64,000 nt of DNA from Entomortierella parvispora (GCA_963573315.1 OY752140.1:4092001-4156000); one strand, 5' to 3'; positions 42,784-54,125 are shown, counted from the stretch's first letter. Notes: generated by a model not told the origin, from the sequence alone. Made by a program: numbers and translations.

Positions 42784-43180
42784 GTCAACAGATCATCACT
42801 CAGCAGTTATCTTCACATCATTTTCATCTTTGTCGTTTTGCCTACCGGCTTACGAGGTTTTCTTTACCAATCGCCCTGCCTTTGCCTTCTTGTTCTATTT
42901 CCATCAATTGACCTTTGCCCTCCAAAGTCCCAACTCTATGCAGTGCAACCACAAATTGCATATGTTCCTGACCATCGGGGGCACAGCCACCCCGATTAAT
43001 CAGTCTGGTCCGTCCGCCATTTGCACAACCTTCCAATCTGCGCCGCATACCTTTCTTTTCTCTCGCTCTCTCTGTCTCGCTCTCTCTGTCTCTCTGTCTC
43101 TGTCTCTTTCTCTTTCTCTTTCTCTTTCTCTTTCTCTCGCGTTCTCGCTCTCTCGCTCTCTCTCTCGACTCCTCCATCAC

Positions 43181-43208
43181 TTTTTTTTTTTTTTTTTTTT
43201 TTTTTTTT
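43181..43208 (+). repeat. Run of 28 T
   Basis: This homopolymer lies about 120 bases beyond the Argonaute 2 stop codon, preceded by a CT microsatellite (43070-43175). Confidence 0.9.
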
Positions 43209-43330
43209 ATTTTCTTCAGACGATCGTCGATACGCCAAGATTCCTGTTACCGAGATTCCTGTTGCTGCTGTTGGTTTTATAGACATTGACTCCAATCGCA
43301 AATATTTGGACAGGCCATCGATCAGCACTC

Positions 43331-46300
43331 TTACACAAAGTACATGCTGTTCACAATTCCCGTCTATCAAAAACGAATGCAAAGTATCAGAGCCCCCCCA
43401 ATCTCTATTGTCAGTTCCATGTCTAGTAAACATCAGTTTGATCTCAATAACAATCCCACTCACCGAGGTTGTAAAAGTCGCGGCGTCAGTGGAATGTCCG
43501 CCACTGATCGAGCTGGCCGTATCCGAAAAGTCGCTTCCTTGGTAATGGCGGGCACGGAAGGCCAGCAAGTGCGCATAGTACACGGCCGGCACAATGCTGA
43601 CCGACTTGGGGCAACGTGAGTAGACGTGGCAAAGCTGGTAGGTCAACGTCTGAAGAGAATCCGATGAAAACTTGTTCTCGTCCAGAAGAACATGATACAG
43701 AGTTGGACGAGATGTGCCTTGAAGTCCGCCGTGACTCTGGAGATCTGTTGGCGAGAATTTTCATAGATTCGCTGGTCAGTGATGAGAACACAGGCGAGCG
43801 AGGGTGCTACAGTTGATCTACGAGACGATAGTAACTTACAAAAGTCAAACTCGGTTGGATGAGTAATGACAGTGTCAACAACTGTACCAGCGACGCAGTT
43901 GCCTGAACGATCGGTAAAGTTTGGTTGCGTGGGGAAAAACCGAGCGTGATGGCGTTTCTTGACCACACAAAAAGTCGTTGTGGGATTGTACTTTGCTGCA
44001 ATCAGTCATGGTGTTTCAATACAAAAAGTCAGCCAACAACTCTTAGTACGGGTGAACGCTCTGGGGCATTGCCATGTATATTTACCATCAATATGACGAC
44101 AAGCTTCCTTGACTGCAGCAAACTCTGTGTTGAGAACCTCCGCGTATTGGCCCTCAGAGACACCATCGCGGTAAAACAGAATTCTGGCAGGCCAAACTTT
44201 GTGCTGGGCATAGAACGTCTTCAAAAGGTCGTGAACGAGATACTTCAGACCGTCAATTACTTCCTGACCACTCTCCTGTACTCTCAGTCTCCCGGAATAC
44301 TTGAAGCCAAATTTGTCCATGGAGGCCACAACAGCTACAACCGATGGACGAGTCTCACCTGGGGCGGGGTGCGTCACGTCTGCCCCAAGGATAATTGTAG
44401 GCTTTTCGCATAAGAATCTGATGCCATCCTTCAATACTGCGTTGCATCCTCCGAGCTATTACAAAGTGAATAGAACGGCGAGTTTTAGCCCACCTGATAT
44501 TTGCACCTTGTAGTTGCATCATGAACTTGTTCCCAAACACGGGGCGGTTACCTTCGAATTGATCTTCAACCCAAGCATTCCACAGTACTGCTTCTTGACA
44601 CCCCTGATCTTTTGAGACAGCACGCATTGGGTCATAATTCCAGTGCCACTGGTCTCACAGAAGGTTTTGATAGTCGAATAGGTCTGACAGACCGAGGGCA
44701 AGATAACCAAAATGACTATGATTTAAGATCCACGGGTTAATTCTTTCCCCTTATTCACCGTGCAGCGATACGAAAAGAAAATGACACAGTGGGATGCGAC
44801 TTACGCTGAGGAGGAGATCTACACCTCTCAGAGATCATGGAGCACATGGTGCTGACACTTTTCTCGACATTTCCGATTTGCGCATACATAATCGGCGGTT
44901 CACGGAAGGGAACGGTCATTCCTGAAAACAATATCAAGTTGTAAGTGACAAGTGCTATTGTCCATGCACTGACATCTGGCGCGAGTCTTACCATTCTCAG
45001 CCAATGTAGCTGTCAGTTCGCGGATAAAATTTTCCACCATTGGTCGAGCAACATATCTAGGTATCATGGAATACGCGTTATTATCACTGTCTTTCCTAAA
45101 CACCTCCGGGTATGAATTAACGATCTTATACACACATACCGCTCATTGTCAAACACGAGGACTCCGTACGAAGAGAGAACTGAGCCTTTGTACATCTTTC
45201 GAGAGGGATTCAGCTACAGCGACAGGGTTCATGAATAAGTTCGGATCAACGCTTGTTGCAGGGAGGTAACACTTCAATACTACACCATTGTGTCATTACC
45301 TGCCATCCGCCCTGCTGTGGTGGCACAAACTGCGATCCTCTGAATTCAATCTTTGGCGCGGGCAGGACTCGAGCAGGGACCACTGTCATTTCGTTCGAAA
45401 CTTCTAACTTGAAGCTCTTCACATAGTCATCATGTTCATGATCCAAGACGGGGAAAATCTGTTGGATTTTCGCGGCACGCTCGCTTGGTTTGAGGCATGT
45501 CCCCTTGATCATCTCGGCAGTTTGTTCTTCGTTCAGCTATCAATGTGAAAAGTTGAGGTAGAGTGAGGATGGGAATTTCTACAGAGTTTAACTCATCCAA
45601 GATGCAAAAAAAAAAAAAGACACTGACCTTCTTCATGTAGCGTTTGCCATGAACAATCTCGCAGACCTCTGCCGGGTAGTACATCATATGGCCATCTTTT
45701 CCCTTGACTCCGAGGCAGGGCAAGAATGGGTAACGAAGTCTCAACGAGTACGCCGCCTGGTAGTACTGGGGAATCGATACCTGCTTCTTAGAGCCGTTGT
45801 TGAGCTCTTGAGGAAAAGTAATATTCTCTGCCGCTTTCAGACTGATCTCTGCGACCTTGAATCTCTTCTTGAATTCAGGACCTCGATGCGAGACGGTAAA
45901 CGAGAGGCCTTTGAAGTGACGACGGAAATGGTTGAAATCGGATTGATTTAGCCGACCTCGAAGCTCATCAGGACCACGGACACGCTTGATCTCTGCCATA
46001 AGGGTCTCCACTTTTCCGCCTTTGATAAAAGCCGAGTTTGCGATGTCAATGTTGGCATACAGTTGACCCTGACCTGGTCGGATGGACTGGAAAATGCCAT
46101 CCCATCGCTGAATACCACCACCAAGCTCTTGTGCATGCTCAGAGTGGTAAACGGAGCGACCGTAGGACGCCATTTGACCAGATAATTTGTGGGCCAACGC
46201 GATGTTCAGTGCTGTAACAATATCAAGAAGAAGGCGCTTCGTCAGGATCCTATGATAAAATACACACATTTCCCATCAGTACATACCTTGGATAGCGGTG

Positions 46301-47053
46301 AAGCAAGATGGAGTGACAGGCCCCTCACGACGCAAAAAGCGATGAAGCTCCTCCAACTCGATCTTTGCGACCCGATTGAACTTGACCGTAAACTCGTTTC
46401 TTTTGCGCTCGGGTTTGGAGGCAGGCTTTGCTGCTCCGGGAGCAGATTTCGCCCCAGGAGCACCTTTTGGAGCACCAGGAGTGGTCTTTGCAGCAGCGGG
46501 AGCAGCTTTTGCAGTAGTGGAAGCACCCTTGGCGGGAATTGCATCTGGAAGTTCAACTGTTCGTGTGAGCCTGTCAAAGCAAAGCTCCTGAGCAGCATAG
46601 GCGTTGCATCGGCCGTCGAAAACAACTCGCTGCGAGTCCAATTCAGGAATTCTTTCGATGACTTTCCAGAGCTTCAAACAGCCAGATAATTGGGAAAAAG
46701 AATGCGTCAGGGTACAAGCAACGCAGAAGGGAAGGCTGTGGGGGGCCGCAGTTTTCCACAAAAGCAACTACCTTTCGAGCCTTTTCCGCTGGGATTTCTG
46801 GGGTGATGGAGACGTCGTAATGCCAGATGGTGTCGACTTTAAGCTACTCGAACAACAATGGCCATGCTTTACATGTCAAATGCAATGTTCATTCTTGCAT
46901 TCATTCACTTTTGTAGTTGCTATGACGAACCTTTTTAATTGCATAGAAGTTGGTGCGGACATTGCATTTGTCGCCAACTTTACCGCCTGCGTCCGGGCGA
47001 CGGGCGTTCTGGGTCAAGGTTGGCCCAGACGACGAACTCGAACTGGAGCTCAT
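43331..47053 (-). CDS. Argonaute protein 2 (QDE-2/AGO-like), paralogue of Argonaute 1
   Basis: This is a second small-RNA-guided silencing protein, on the opposite strand to the first. The start at 47051-47053 opens with a serine run ([20 protein letters not shown]). The exon plan is nearly the same as in the paralogue. The N domain has an Ala/Pro/Lys-rich linker ([20 protein letters not shown]), then come [21 protein letters not shown] ([13 protein letters not shown]), and MID/PIWI. The slicer residues are all present: [38 protein letters not shown] and [14 protein letters not shown] small exon (about 45155-45221) supplies [17 protein letters not shown], and the last exon ends [10 protein letters not shown] at 43331. 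The PIWI loop after RHHARFFP is short ([10 protein letters not shown]), without the heptapeptide array. Relatives are fungal QDE-2/Ago1. I saw no disabling changes, so both copies look functional. Confidence 0.92.
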
Positions 47054-47089
47054 GATAGAGGGGATAGAGGGGATAGAGGGGATAGAGGG
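47054..47089 (+). repeat. Four 9-base tandem repeats abutting the Argonaute 2 start codon
   Basis: GATAGAGGG is repeated four times exactly, ending one base before the start codon on the minus strand. In the transcript this reads CCCTCTATC four times directly in front of AUG, so it forms the end of the leader. Confidence 0.95.
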
Positions 47090-47501
47090 GGTAGGGATAA
47101 TGAGAAAGAAAGACACAAAATTAAAAAAAAAACACTCTTGCCATGCACGAGCTGTGGTCCTTGTGGTCACTCCACTCCTGCCACCCAACGTCTGAGGTAC
47201 GCGTTGACCATCACCTCTATCTATCTGTTTGTATCCTTTCTTCCCCACATTCTTTCGGCCTTTTTGTCGACAGTTCCACAAATTATCAAATACTGTGGAC
47301 TTTTGCAGAATCGCAGAATGAAAGTGCCGATAAAGCCAGCTGAATATCAAAGTCAAAAAAAAAGGATCAAATTGATTGGTGGCGCATTTCTCACACATAC
47401 ATGTGCATGTGCATGTGCTGCTGCATTTCATGCTCATGCACATCGCCCAATATTCTCTTCTCACCAACACGGCATGCCTTTAATCGACTGTTTTGCCTAT
47501 A
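47090..47501. other. Intergenic between Argonaute 2 and the centrin-like gene
   Basis: About 412 bases contain the Argonaute 2 promoter and leader and the centrin-like 3' end. A short imperfect dinucleotide-like ATGTGCATGTGCATGTGC stretch is seen near 47401. No gene is supported. Confidence 0.45.
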
Positions 47502-48378
47502 TCATAGCCCACACTTTTTCATAATCTTGCTAAACGCTTGTTGGTTCACACCATCGCTGTCTCTGGAGGCTTCCTCAATCATCTCGCGCAGCTCCTGGTC
47601 CTTCATTGGTATCCCAAGTTCACCTGCCACTCGCCGTAAATCCTCAAGACCTATGACTCCTTTGTCATGGGTATCAAATAGACTGAATACTCGCGCTGCT
47701 TCATCCGATGCATGCTGACCCTAGAGTTGGTTCAAGCAACAGTAAAAAAATGTCAGAATGGTTATCGACAACATTTGGGGCTGTTAATGATAGGGTTACT
47801 GAGCTTGCCTCGTTGGGTGCCATGATTAGGATAAAATCGTCAAAGGTGAAGTAGAGGTCGTCGTCTGTGGAGAGAGCAGATCCTCTTTGTCGTCGGTCCC
47901 GATCTCTAGTGTCTTTGTAAAAGTCGTCATTGGGGTCCGAGTCATCGTCGCTGGGCCCTTCTTTCTCCTCGCCTTCACTATCTGATTCCACATATTTCGA
48001 TTGGGATTCAAGTGCCGCAGCGATGGAGGCAGCTCTTGTGCTTTTCCTTTGAGGTCGGCTCTTTGTCTTTGGTTGGTCTTGACCATTGGCAGGGTTCTGT
48101 TCTCGTTTGGACAGTTGTTCGGCTTGTTTCCTCCGCCGTGAATGGACACTCAGCATCGAAGTTGCTTGAACAATCTGGTCAATATCCTTGGTGGTGGCCT
48201 CGAAGCCAAGAGTGCGCATGGCGAGACGAAGCTTCTTGACTGAGAGTGTGCCTGTTGAGTCTGTGTCGTAGAGTTTGTAGGTGTCTTGCAGTTCCTGGTA
48301 GTACTCTGGACTGATCCCGGCTCGCTCTGCTGCGACTGCTAGTGTTGTCCTGCGTCCCTTTCCCTTGACAGTTGCCAT
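47502..48378 (-). CDS. Centrin-like EF-hand protein with a long central insertion
   Basis: Centrins/Cdc31 are calmodulin-like proteins of spindle poles, nuclear pores and mRNA export complexes. Two exons (48378-47809 and 47720-47502) give 262 residues against about 170 normally. The N-terminus is basic (KGKGRRTTLAVAAERAG), then comes helix-loop-helix 1 (YKLYDTDSTGTLSVKKLRLA, MRTLGFEATTKDI). EF-hand 2 is split: its first helix (QIVQATSML) is followed by about 105 mostly charged residues (RPQRKSTRAA, SDSEGEEKEGPSDDDSDPND) before the closing FTFDDFILIMAPNE. The C-terminal half has VFSLFDTHDKGVIGLEDLRR, ELGIPMKDQELREMIEEASR and FSKIMKKCGL, matching the centrin end. EF loop positions for calcium are degenerate in several hands (loop 1 ends in Lys, not Glu). 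The intron uses a GC donor (GAG|GCAAGC). Confidence 0.8.
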
Positions 48379-48941
48379 TGGAGAGAGTGAGAGTGAAGGT
48401 GAGAGTGAGGGTGATAGTGAGAGTGAGGGGGAGAGAGAGTGCGTGTGTGTGTGTTTGCGCGTGAGAGAAAAGGGGCTGTGACCGCTGCTGCTGGGTGACG
48501 GAGGATCAATCGAGGCTGACGAGGTCAATCAACCAAGGACCCTGCTCCTGCACCGAGGTCTGTTTCGGACGATTCAAGCGGCGTTCGTTTGGCCTCAGAG
48601 TGCTCAGTTGTTGTTGTTGAGGGTGTTCCGTGTTGCAGCCAACCACCGACCAGCGCTCGGTGGCTTTGTCTCCTTATTAGGAAAGCGACAATAGACTTCA
48701 TTTGACCCTCGCCGCTTCATAAAGAAGCGAGGGAAAGCGCCTTCTTTCCTTCTCTCTTTCCTTCCCTCCTTCCCACCTTCCTCCTCGCCCAGTCCTCGCT
48801 CTCCCTCTGCCCTGCGCCTCACTCTTCACCCTCTTGTCAACCGCAACTGCAACACGCCAACCTGAGCAAAGTCATACTCTTACCACTCTTACCTCTTCTC
48901 TGCCTCACCTCGCTTTCAAGTCAACGAACGACAACGACACA
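48379..48941. promoter_or_regulatory. Divergent region between centrin-like and zinc-finger genes
   Basis: About 560 bases lie between divergent starts. GAGAGTGAG repeats (48380-48445) on the centrin side and CTTCC-rich sequence (48740-48840) on the zinc-finger side form pyrimidine-rich leaders for both genes. No specific factor site is recognised. Confidence 0.5.
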
Positions 48942-50294
48942 ATGTCCGCGATCATGGTTCCTTCGCTTAAACGGGAGACCACCCGAGCCCTTTGTGATGT
49001 CTACACCACCCTCTTTGACCAAGAAACCCTCCTCAGAGCCAGCCAGAGTCAGACTCCCTCCTTTGGTGACGAAACCGCGCTGCCTTCCCCAGCCACAACG
49101 GCCTGCACTCCTGGAAGCACTCCCTGCTCGGACTTTGACGACTTTTCGCTGGATCTCGATGAGGTGCTCAGTCCCCCAACCTCTCCTTGGCTGCCCACAG
49201 ATGTTGCCGTCCCAGCTGATGATTCGACTCTGGTTTCTGGAAACAGCAAGGTCTCTTCCGGACCCGGTGTCAACTACATGAGCCTCGTCAATATTATGAA
49301 CGACTCTGGGAACGGCCACAGTAGCACAGACGCCGAGTGCACGTCTCCTCAGACTCAACAGAAAAGTCAAATCAGTTATGGCACGGATGGAAGTATGTTC
49401 TCGAGCGTGGATCTCCATCAAGTGTACGAACAGCAACACGTCCAGCCCTTCTCTCCTCATCGACAAAACACAACCTCGGTCGCGCAAGCTGTCCGAACTG
49501 CAGCCAGATCCAGGGTCCAAGGCGCCGATTTCACCGAAACCGCAGCCCCTTCAGACTTGTTCAATGTGTCGATCGATGAGATCCTTTCATCGGACCCTTT
49601 GAAGCTTACGCCCGAGATGCAGCAGATGTTGGACGACAACGATTTCGAGATGGATGACACTACCACTTTCGAACCAAGTCAAGTGCAGGAATCAAACACC
49701 TTAGCCTTGGTCGTGCCTGACTATGACACGTCCTCGTCCCTATCGAGCGTCGGTTTAAATAGTTCTCAGGAGACTGTCCAGGACGATGACGGCGATTTTA
49801 TCCTGTCGTGTGAAAGTAATGACCACTCGGACATGGAGTTTGAAGACGAACCTGTGGTGGCTACTTCTGTAAAGCGAAAGGCTCGTCGTGTCGGCAAAGG
49901 GTCTTCACGTCCCGTCAAAAAATCGACCCTTGTTAAGACCCCCAAAGTATACCCAAAGCGGAAGCCCCGCGAGTCTGGTTCTTTGGAAAAAAGAGAGTCC
50001 AAGGCGCCTTCCTCCTCCAGCGAGGACTCGCATGGCAATCCCGACGACGGCTACCGCTGTGAGTTGTGCCCACGCGAGCGATTCGGACGGATCCACGACT
50101 TGAAGCGTCACCAAGTGTCCAAGCACTACGAGATGAACTGGCCGTGCGACTTTTGCCGTCGGCCTTTTGTTCGTCGAGATGCGCTGCTGCGTCACTATTC
50201 AGTCAAGTCTCAGCGCAAAGATGGTATTCATCCAACGGCGGATGAAAAGAACCGGCTTTCGGAGGCACGAGCACGAGCCAAGTTGGTCGCGTAG
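48942..50294 (+). CDS. C2H2 zinc-finger transcription factor
   Basis: This is a probable nuclear DNA-binding regulator of unknown target. It is a single exon; the first ATG in frame is 48942 (MSAIMVPSLKRETTR), giving 450 residues. The first 300 residues are acidic and Ser/Thr/Pro-rich with short hydrophobic patches, such as DLFNVSIDEILSSDPLKL and MQQMLDDNDFEMDDTTTFE, the look of activation domains. A basic stretch (KRKARRVGKGSSRPVKKSTL) is a likely nuclear signal. At the C-terminus are two C2H2 fingers, YRCELCPRERFGRIHDLKRH and WPCDFCRRPFVRRDALLRH. The first has a spacing variant, and the second is followed by a basic/His segment. Paired C-terminal fingers after a long disordered acidic region are common in fungal regulators. 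I cannot assign an orthologue. Confidence 0.8.
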   Translation: MSAIMVPSLKRETTRALCDVYTTLFDQETLLRASQSQTPSFGDETALPSPATTACTPGSTPCSDFDDFSLDLDEVLSPPTSPWLPTDVAVPADDSTLVSGNSKVSSGPGVNYMSLVNIMNDSGNGHSSTDAECTSPQTQQKSQISYGTDGSMFSSVDLHQVYEQQHVQPFSPHRQNTTSVAQAVRTAARSRVQGADFTETAAPSDLFNVSIDEILSSDPLKLTPEMQQMLDDNDFEMDDTTTFEPSQVQESNTLALVVPDYDTSSSLSSVGLNSSQETVQDDDGDFILSCESNDHSDMEFEDEPVVATSVKRKARRVGKGSSRPVKKSTLVKTPKVYPKRKPRESGSLEKRESKAPSSSSEDSHGNPDDGYRCELCPRERFGRIHDLKRHQVSKHYEMNWPCDFCRRPFVRRDALLRHYSVKSQRKDGIHPTADEKNRLSEARARAKLVA

Positions 50295-50960
50295 AGGATC
50301 TGGCTATCCTCTTTTCGCATTGACACCTTTCCTGCACGTTTCGCATGCCATAGTATACCACGTTCACCTCACACCCACACCACCCCTTGTATATTTAAAT
50401 CTCGCACTCGACGCCGGCTTGCCGGTCGTAGCATCTGTATTATCATCGTCATCATCATCATTGTTAACGACAGCAGCAACAACATCAACAATAGCAACAA
50501 CAACAACATTAACAATAGCAGCAAGCAGCAACCATGACAGCAAAGCACTTCAGTAGCCAGCAGGCAGGGCAATGAATAAAATGAATAAAAAGAAAAAAAA
50601 AAAAAGAGAAAAAAAAGCGCGTGTGGAAGGAAGGAGAGGGGGCAGGAAGGCAGGAAGAACGGAATGCTCATTCATACGCACGCAGCACATGCGAGCCGAC
50701 GGTCTTCCTCTCCTCCTTGCCTCCTTGTCCCCTTCCCAGCCAGGTCGCGCCCACCGTCCCACTGCACTGAGCTGAGTGCATTCCTTTCGGGCCCATCATC
50801 ATCACGCATCATCATCTTTCTGTTCCTTTTCTTCCTTGACTTCTTTCCTCCCTCTTCCATCGCACTTTTATCCTCCCTTCCTTTTCCTTTTCCCTCCCAC
50901 CTTCTCTTCTCCCTCCTTCCTTCCTTCCCTCCCTCCCTCCCGCACACTCTCCTGCACATA
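50295..50960 (+). other. Intergenic between the zinc-finger gene and CDC10
   Basis: These 666 bases are dominated by simple sequence. There is an ATC/ACA trinucleotide-rich tract with many CAACAA and CAGCAG units (50440-50535), A-rich blocks (50575-50620), and a CT-rich leader (50820-50950) before the septin start. Open frames here are repetitive and not credible. Confidence 0.55.
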
Positions 50961-53403
50961 ATGAGCCTCGACGCCGAATCCTCCCAGGTACTCGCTCGTC
51001 CTCACTCACTCACTCTTACTCTCTCTCCCTGTCTCTTTCTCTCAAACTCGCCACCATTCAGCTCATGCATGCCCTTGTGCATCCACCCGAAACGCACAGA
51101 CGTGTTGCCTTGCTTTTTGCCACCCCTCTAACCGTCCCTTCCTCCCATCACCATCTCTAGCCCATCCTCCAGAGCTATGTCGGCTTTGACTCAATCACAT
51201 CCCAGATTGAGAAAAAGTTGCTCAAGCGTGGTTTCCAGTTCAATGTCATGGTTGTTGGTGAGTTGCTGGTCCGCCTGGAAAACAATGAATTGGCAGCTTT
51301 GACTGTTCCCACCTCTCTCCTCTCTTTGCTGACCCTATTGCCCTTATTACTCCCTTTGTCATGATAACGTTTCAGGTCAATCTGGCTTGGGCAAGTCCAC
51401 CCTCGTCAACACCATCTTTGCCTCCCACCTCATCGACTCCAAGGGACGCACCCAGCCTGACGAGCCTACTCGCCAGACGGTTGAGATCCACTCCTTCACC
51501 GAGAGTAAGTGCGTTATTGGAATCTAATTCTCTGCTGCTCTCTCCAAAAAGACAGCTCTTTCCACCGGTTCTTTTTTTGATCTGGTGCATGCCCGCCCCG
51601 ACAGCTCTTCTGGACAAACTCTGCGACACGGACAATGGCCCCCATGGCGCGCGCACGCGTGGATATGTTCATCTTTTTCTCTCCAGTTTCTTTCACTTCA
51701 TTTTCTTGATGCACTCTCGCTTTATTTCCGACTGGGCTCTCGCTTTTTTTTATCCCAAATTTGACGCTTGTTGGCTCTGAGGTTGTCCTGTGGTGGTTCT
51801 TTCTTCTGCCCTGTAAGACGGGAACCTTGAGCCAGGCAAAGAAGAGCAAAGATTGAACAGCAACAAGAGTTCCCAGCCTGGAATCAACACCACACACACA
51901 CACCAAAAAAAAAAAAAAGGGAAAGGGACAAAGGCAGCCAGGCGTAGCCCACCTTGCAGGAGAAGAAGAAAGGGCGGGACAGGATTCAGGAGGGAACAGT
52001 TCGACCCACTTTGACAGGATCAGAAATGAGAGGGAAAACAAGAGCAAGGAGCCTCTTTCAGACAAGAGACAAATTTGGATAGGGAGATTGAGAGCCGCGG
52101 GGCTCGCCCTTTCCCTTTTCTTTCACTCTCGCATCTCGCCTGCCTTGTTCTTTTTCTGCAGAGAATAGAGACTTGTCGCGGTGGTGATCGTCCGTCTCAC
52201 GATGACCCATTGACGGGACGACGCTGTGTGGCGGTTCAACCCCTGGCCCACCCAGAACGACTTTTTTAACCGAGTTTGCACCCTTTTGTTTTTGTAGCTG
52301 TTGTTGAGAACGGAGTCAAGCTGAAGCTCAACATTGTCGATACCCCCGGATACGGTGACCAGGTCAACAACGAGAACTGGTAAGCGTTGAGGCACTGAGG
52401 CAAATGAAGACTTTGGAGAACTTGCTCCGTATTCGCCCTTGACTTTGATGAATCAATGGACTGACTCTTGTATTTCTTGTTTCAGCTGGGAGCCCATCAT
52501 CAAGTACATCAAGGACCAGCACTCGTCCTTCCTTCGCAAGGAGTTGACTGCGATGCGTGATCGCTTCATCCAGGACACCCGTATCCATTGCTGCTTGTTC
52601 TTTATCTCGCCCACCGGCCACTCGTACGTGAAGTCTGATGTGGACCTGTTTCTTGTGATGGGAGCCATTGAAGGATGTAAAGACTAATCTTGGTTTCAAC
52701 CCAACGCGCTGTATTTTTCTACAGATTGAAGCCCATTGACATTGTCGTCCTCAAGAAGCTGACTGAAGTTGTCAATGTCGTCCCCGTCATTGCCAAATCT
52801 GATTCTTTGACAATCGAGGAGCGTATTGCTTTCAAGCACCGCGTATGTATTTCGTGCATGCACAGCATGGCGTGAGCACTGGCGGTTCTATTTATGACTT
52901 TGGATTTTGTTCTTAACAACCTTATGAATGTTTTTATGATATTAGATCAAGGAAGAGATGGCCTTCCACAACATCAACTTATACCCTTACGGATCTGACG
53001 AGGATGACGAGCAGGACAATGCTTTGAACGAGAGCATCCAGGACTTGATCCCCTTTGCCGTTGTTGGATCAGAAAAGACCATTGTTGTCGATGGAAAGAC
53101 TGTCCGCGGTCGCCAGAACCGATGGGGTGTTATTAATGGTATGGCTCGAAAGTCGCGTCTTTGTTTTGACTTTTTTCTTTCTTTGATCTTTCCGAAACTA
53201 ATTCAAAGTTGGTGCACAAAACAACCATAGTCGAGAACGAGAACCACTGCGAGTTTATCCACCTCCGCAACTTCTTGACGCGCACTCACCTCCAGGATTT
53301 GATCGAAACTACGGCCATGATCCACTACGAGTCTTTCCGCTCCAAACAGTTGCTCGCCTTGAAGGAGAGTGGATCCCAGCAGCAGCAACAGCAGCAGCAC
53401 TAG
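50961..53403 (+). CDS. CDC10: Septin of the CDC10 group
   Basis: Septins are GTP-binding proteins forming filaments and rings at the cortex and septation sites. The start is at 50961 (MSLDAESSQ). The first intron follows at once, then SYVGFDSITSQIEKKLLKRG and FQFNVMVVGQSGLGKSTLVN with the P-loop. The switch II motif is DTPGYGDQVNNE, the G4 motif is VPVIAKSDSLT, and the septin unique element lies in CEFIHLRNFLTRTHLQDLIE. It ends in a glutamine run and His at 53403. Close match to yeast Cdc10 across YVGFD.IT.QIE, the KYIKDQHSSFLRKELTA segment and the absence of a C-terminal coiled coil places it in the CDC10 group. Introns are numerous; the one at 51505-52297 is 793 bases, much longer than its neighbours. 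Confidence 0.94.
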
Positions 53404-54125
53404 AGACCAGGCTGTTTCCAGTACCCTCTCTTTTTCTCTCTTTCTCGCGCTTTCCCTCCCTATTTATGTGTCGTTTTCCTTTTCTCGGCTCGATAAGCAA
53501 GCAACCACCAATAACAATCAGAAAATACCAGAAAACAAACAAAAAAAGTAGAGACCGTCAACAGAGACTTTTTTTCTTTCTTTCTATACTGCACCCCATG
53601 ATACCAAACATTTCGCCTTCTCGACAACTCTTTCTTTCTTCCATTCATCTTCTTGAGGGGCTTGGGTCACCACTCCATTGTTAGAACGGGTCTCGTCTCT
53701 CTTTCTTTCTTTCTTTATCGTTCTTTATACATTCCTTTTCCGTTTCTCTTTACACAAACTAATAAGTCCGATAGTCGATAACTTTTTTTGGGGACGAGAC
53801 CCCTTGTTGCAGATTGGACTGAAAGGCCTACTGGTTAGGCAAACTGGATCTCTTCAAGAATGTTTTCTTCTCTCTGATGAACCCAATAAAGTCCCCATCA
53901 AAGATATTATCACGATGGCACCAAAATAAGAAAAGGTGTAGGAGCAATTGAAATACCTTTTTCTAACATTCTTTCTGTATTTCACGATGGCACCAAAATA
54001 AGAAAAGGTGTAGGAGCAATTGAAATACCTTTTTCTAACATTCTTTCTGTATTTCACGCTTTTGATATCTATCTATTCCAAAAATGAATGTATAACTTCC
54101 TACAATATCTCTTTCTTTCTCTTTT
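53404..54125. other. Convergent 3' region of CDC10 and MTAP
   Basis: This 722-base stretch lies between converging stop codons. It is rich in TTTCTTTC runs (53570-53730) and contains the 72-base tandem duplication at 53911-54058. No gene is supported. Confidence 0.55.
53911..54058 (+). repeat. Perfect tandem duplication, 72-base unit
   Basis: A unit starting CACGATGGCACCAAAATAAG is repeated exactly at 53911-53982 and 53983-54054, followed by four more matching bases. The two copies are identical, so the duplication is recent, or it may be an assembly artefact. Confidence 0.95.

Larger units (their letters stand above)
41729..43330. other. Low-complexity intergenic region upstream of MSS4
   Basis: This 1.6 kb interval lies between the MSS4 start and the Argonaute 2 stop. 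It is built from simple sequence: GGAAGGAAGGAA blocks (41755-41780, 42025-42055), CCTT blocks (42275-42330, 42655-42690), a TATC microsatellite (42756-42783), TTTCTC repeats (43090-43140) and a run of 28 T (43181-43208). Open frames here are repetitive and not credible genes. It presumably holds the long pyrimidine-rich leader and promoter of MSS4. Confidence 0.6.

Noticed and set aside
41729..43330. Several frames of 70-220 codons upstream of MSS4
   Set aside because: They consist of Arg/Glu/Lys or Leu/Ser/Phe repeats from GGAA/CCTT and TTTCTC simple sequence.
46604..47524. 306-codon plus-strand frame over the 5' end of Argonaute 2
   Set aside because: It crosses clear Argonaute exons on the other strand and has no recognisable domain.
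50572..51131. Lys/Arg- and Ser/Phe-rich frames upstream of CDC10
   Set aside because: These are simple-sequence artefacts of CT/GA-rich leader DNA.
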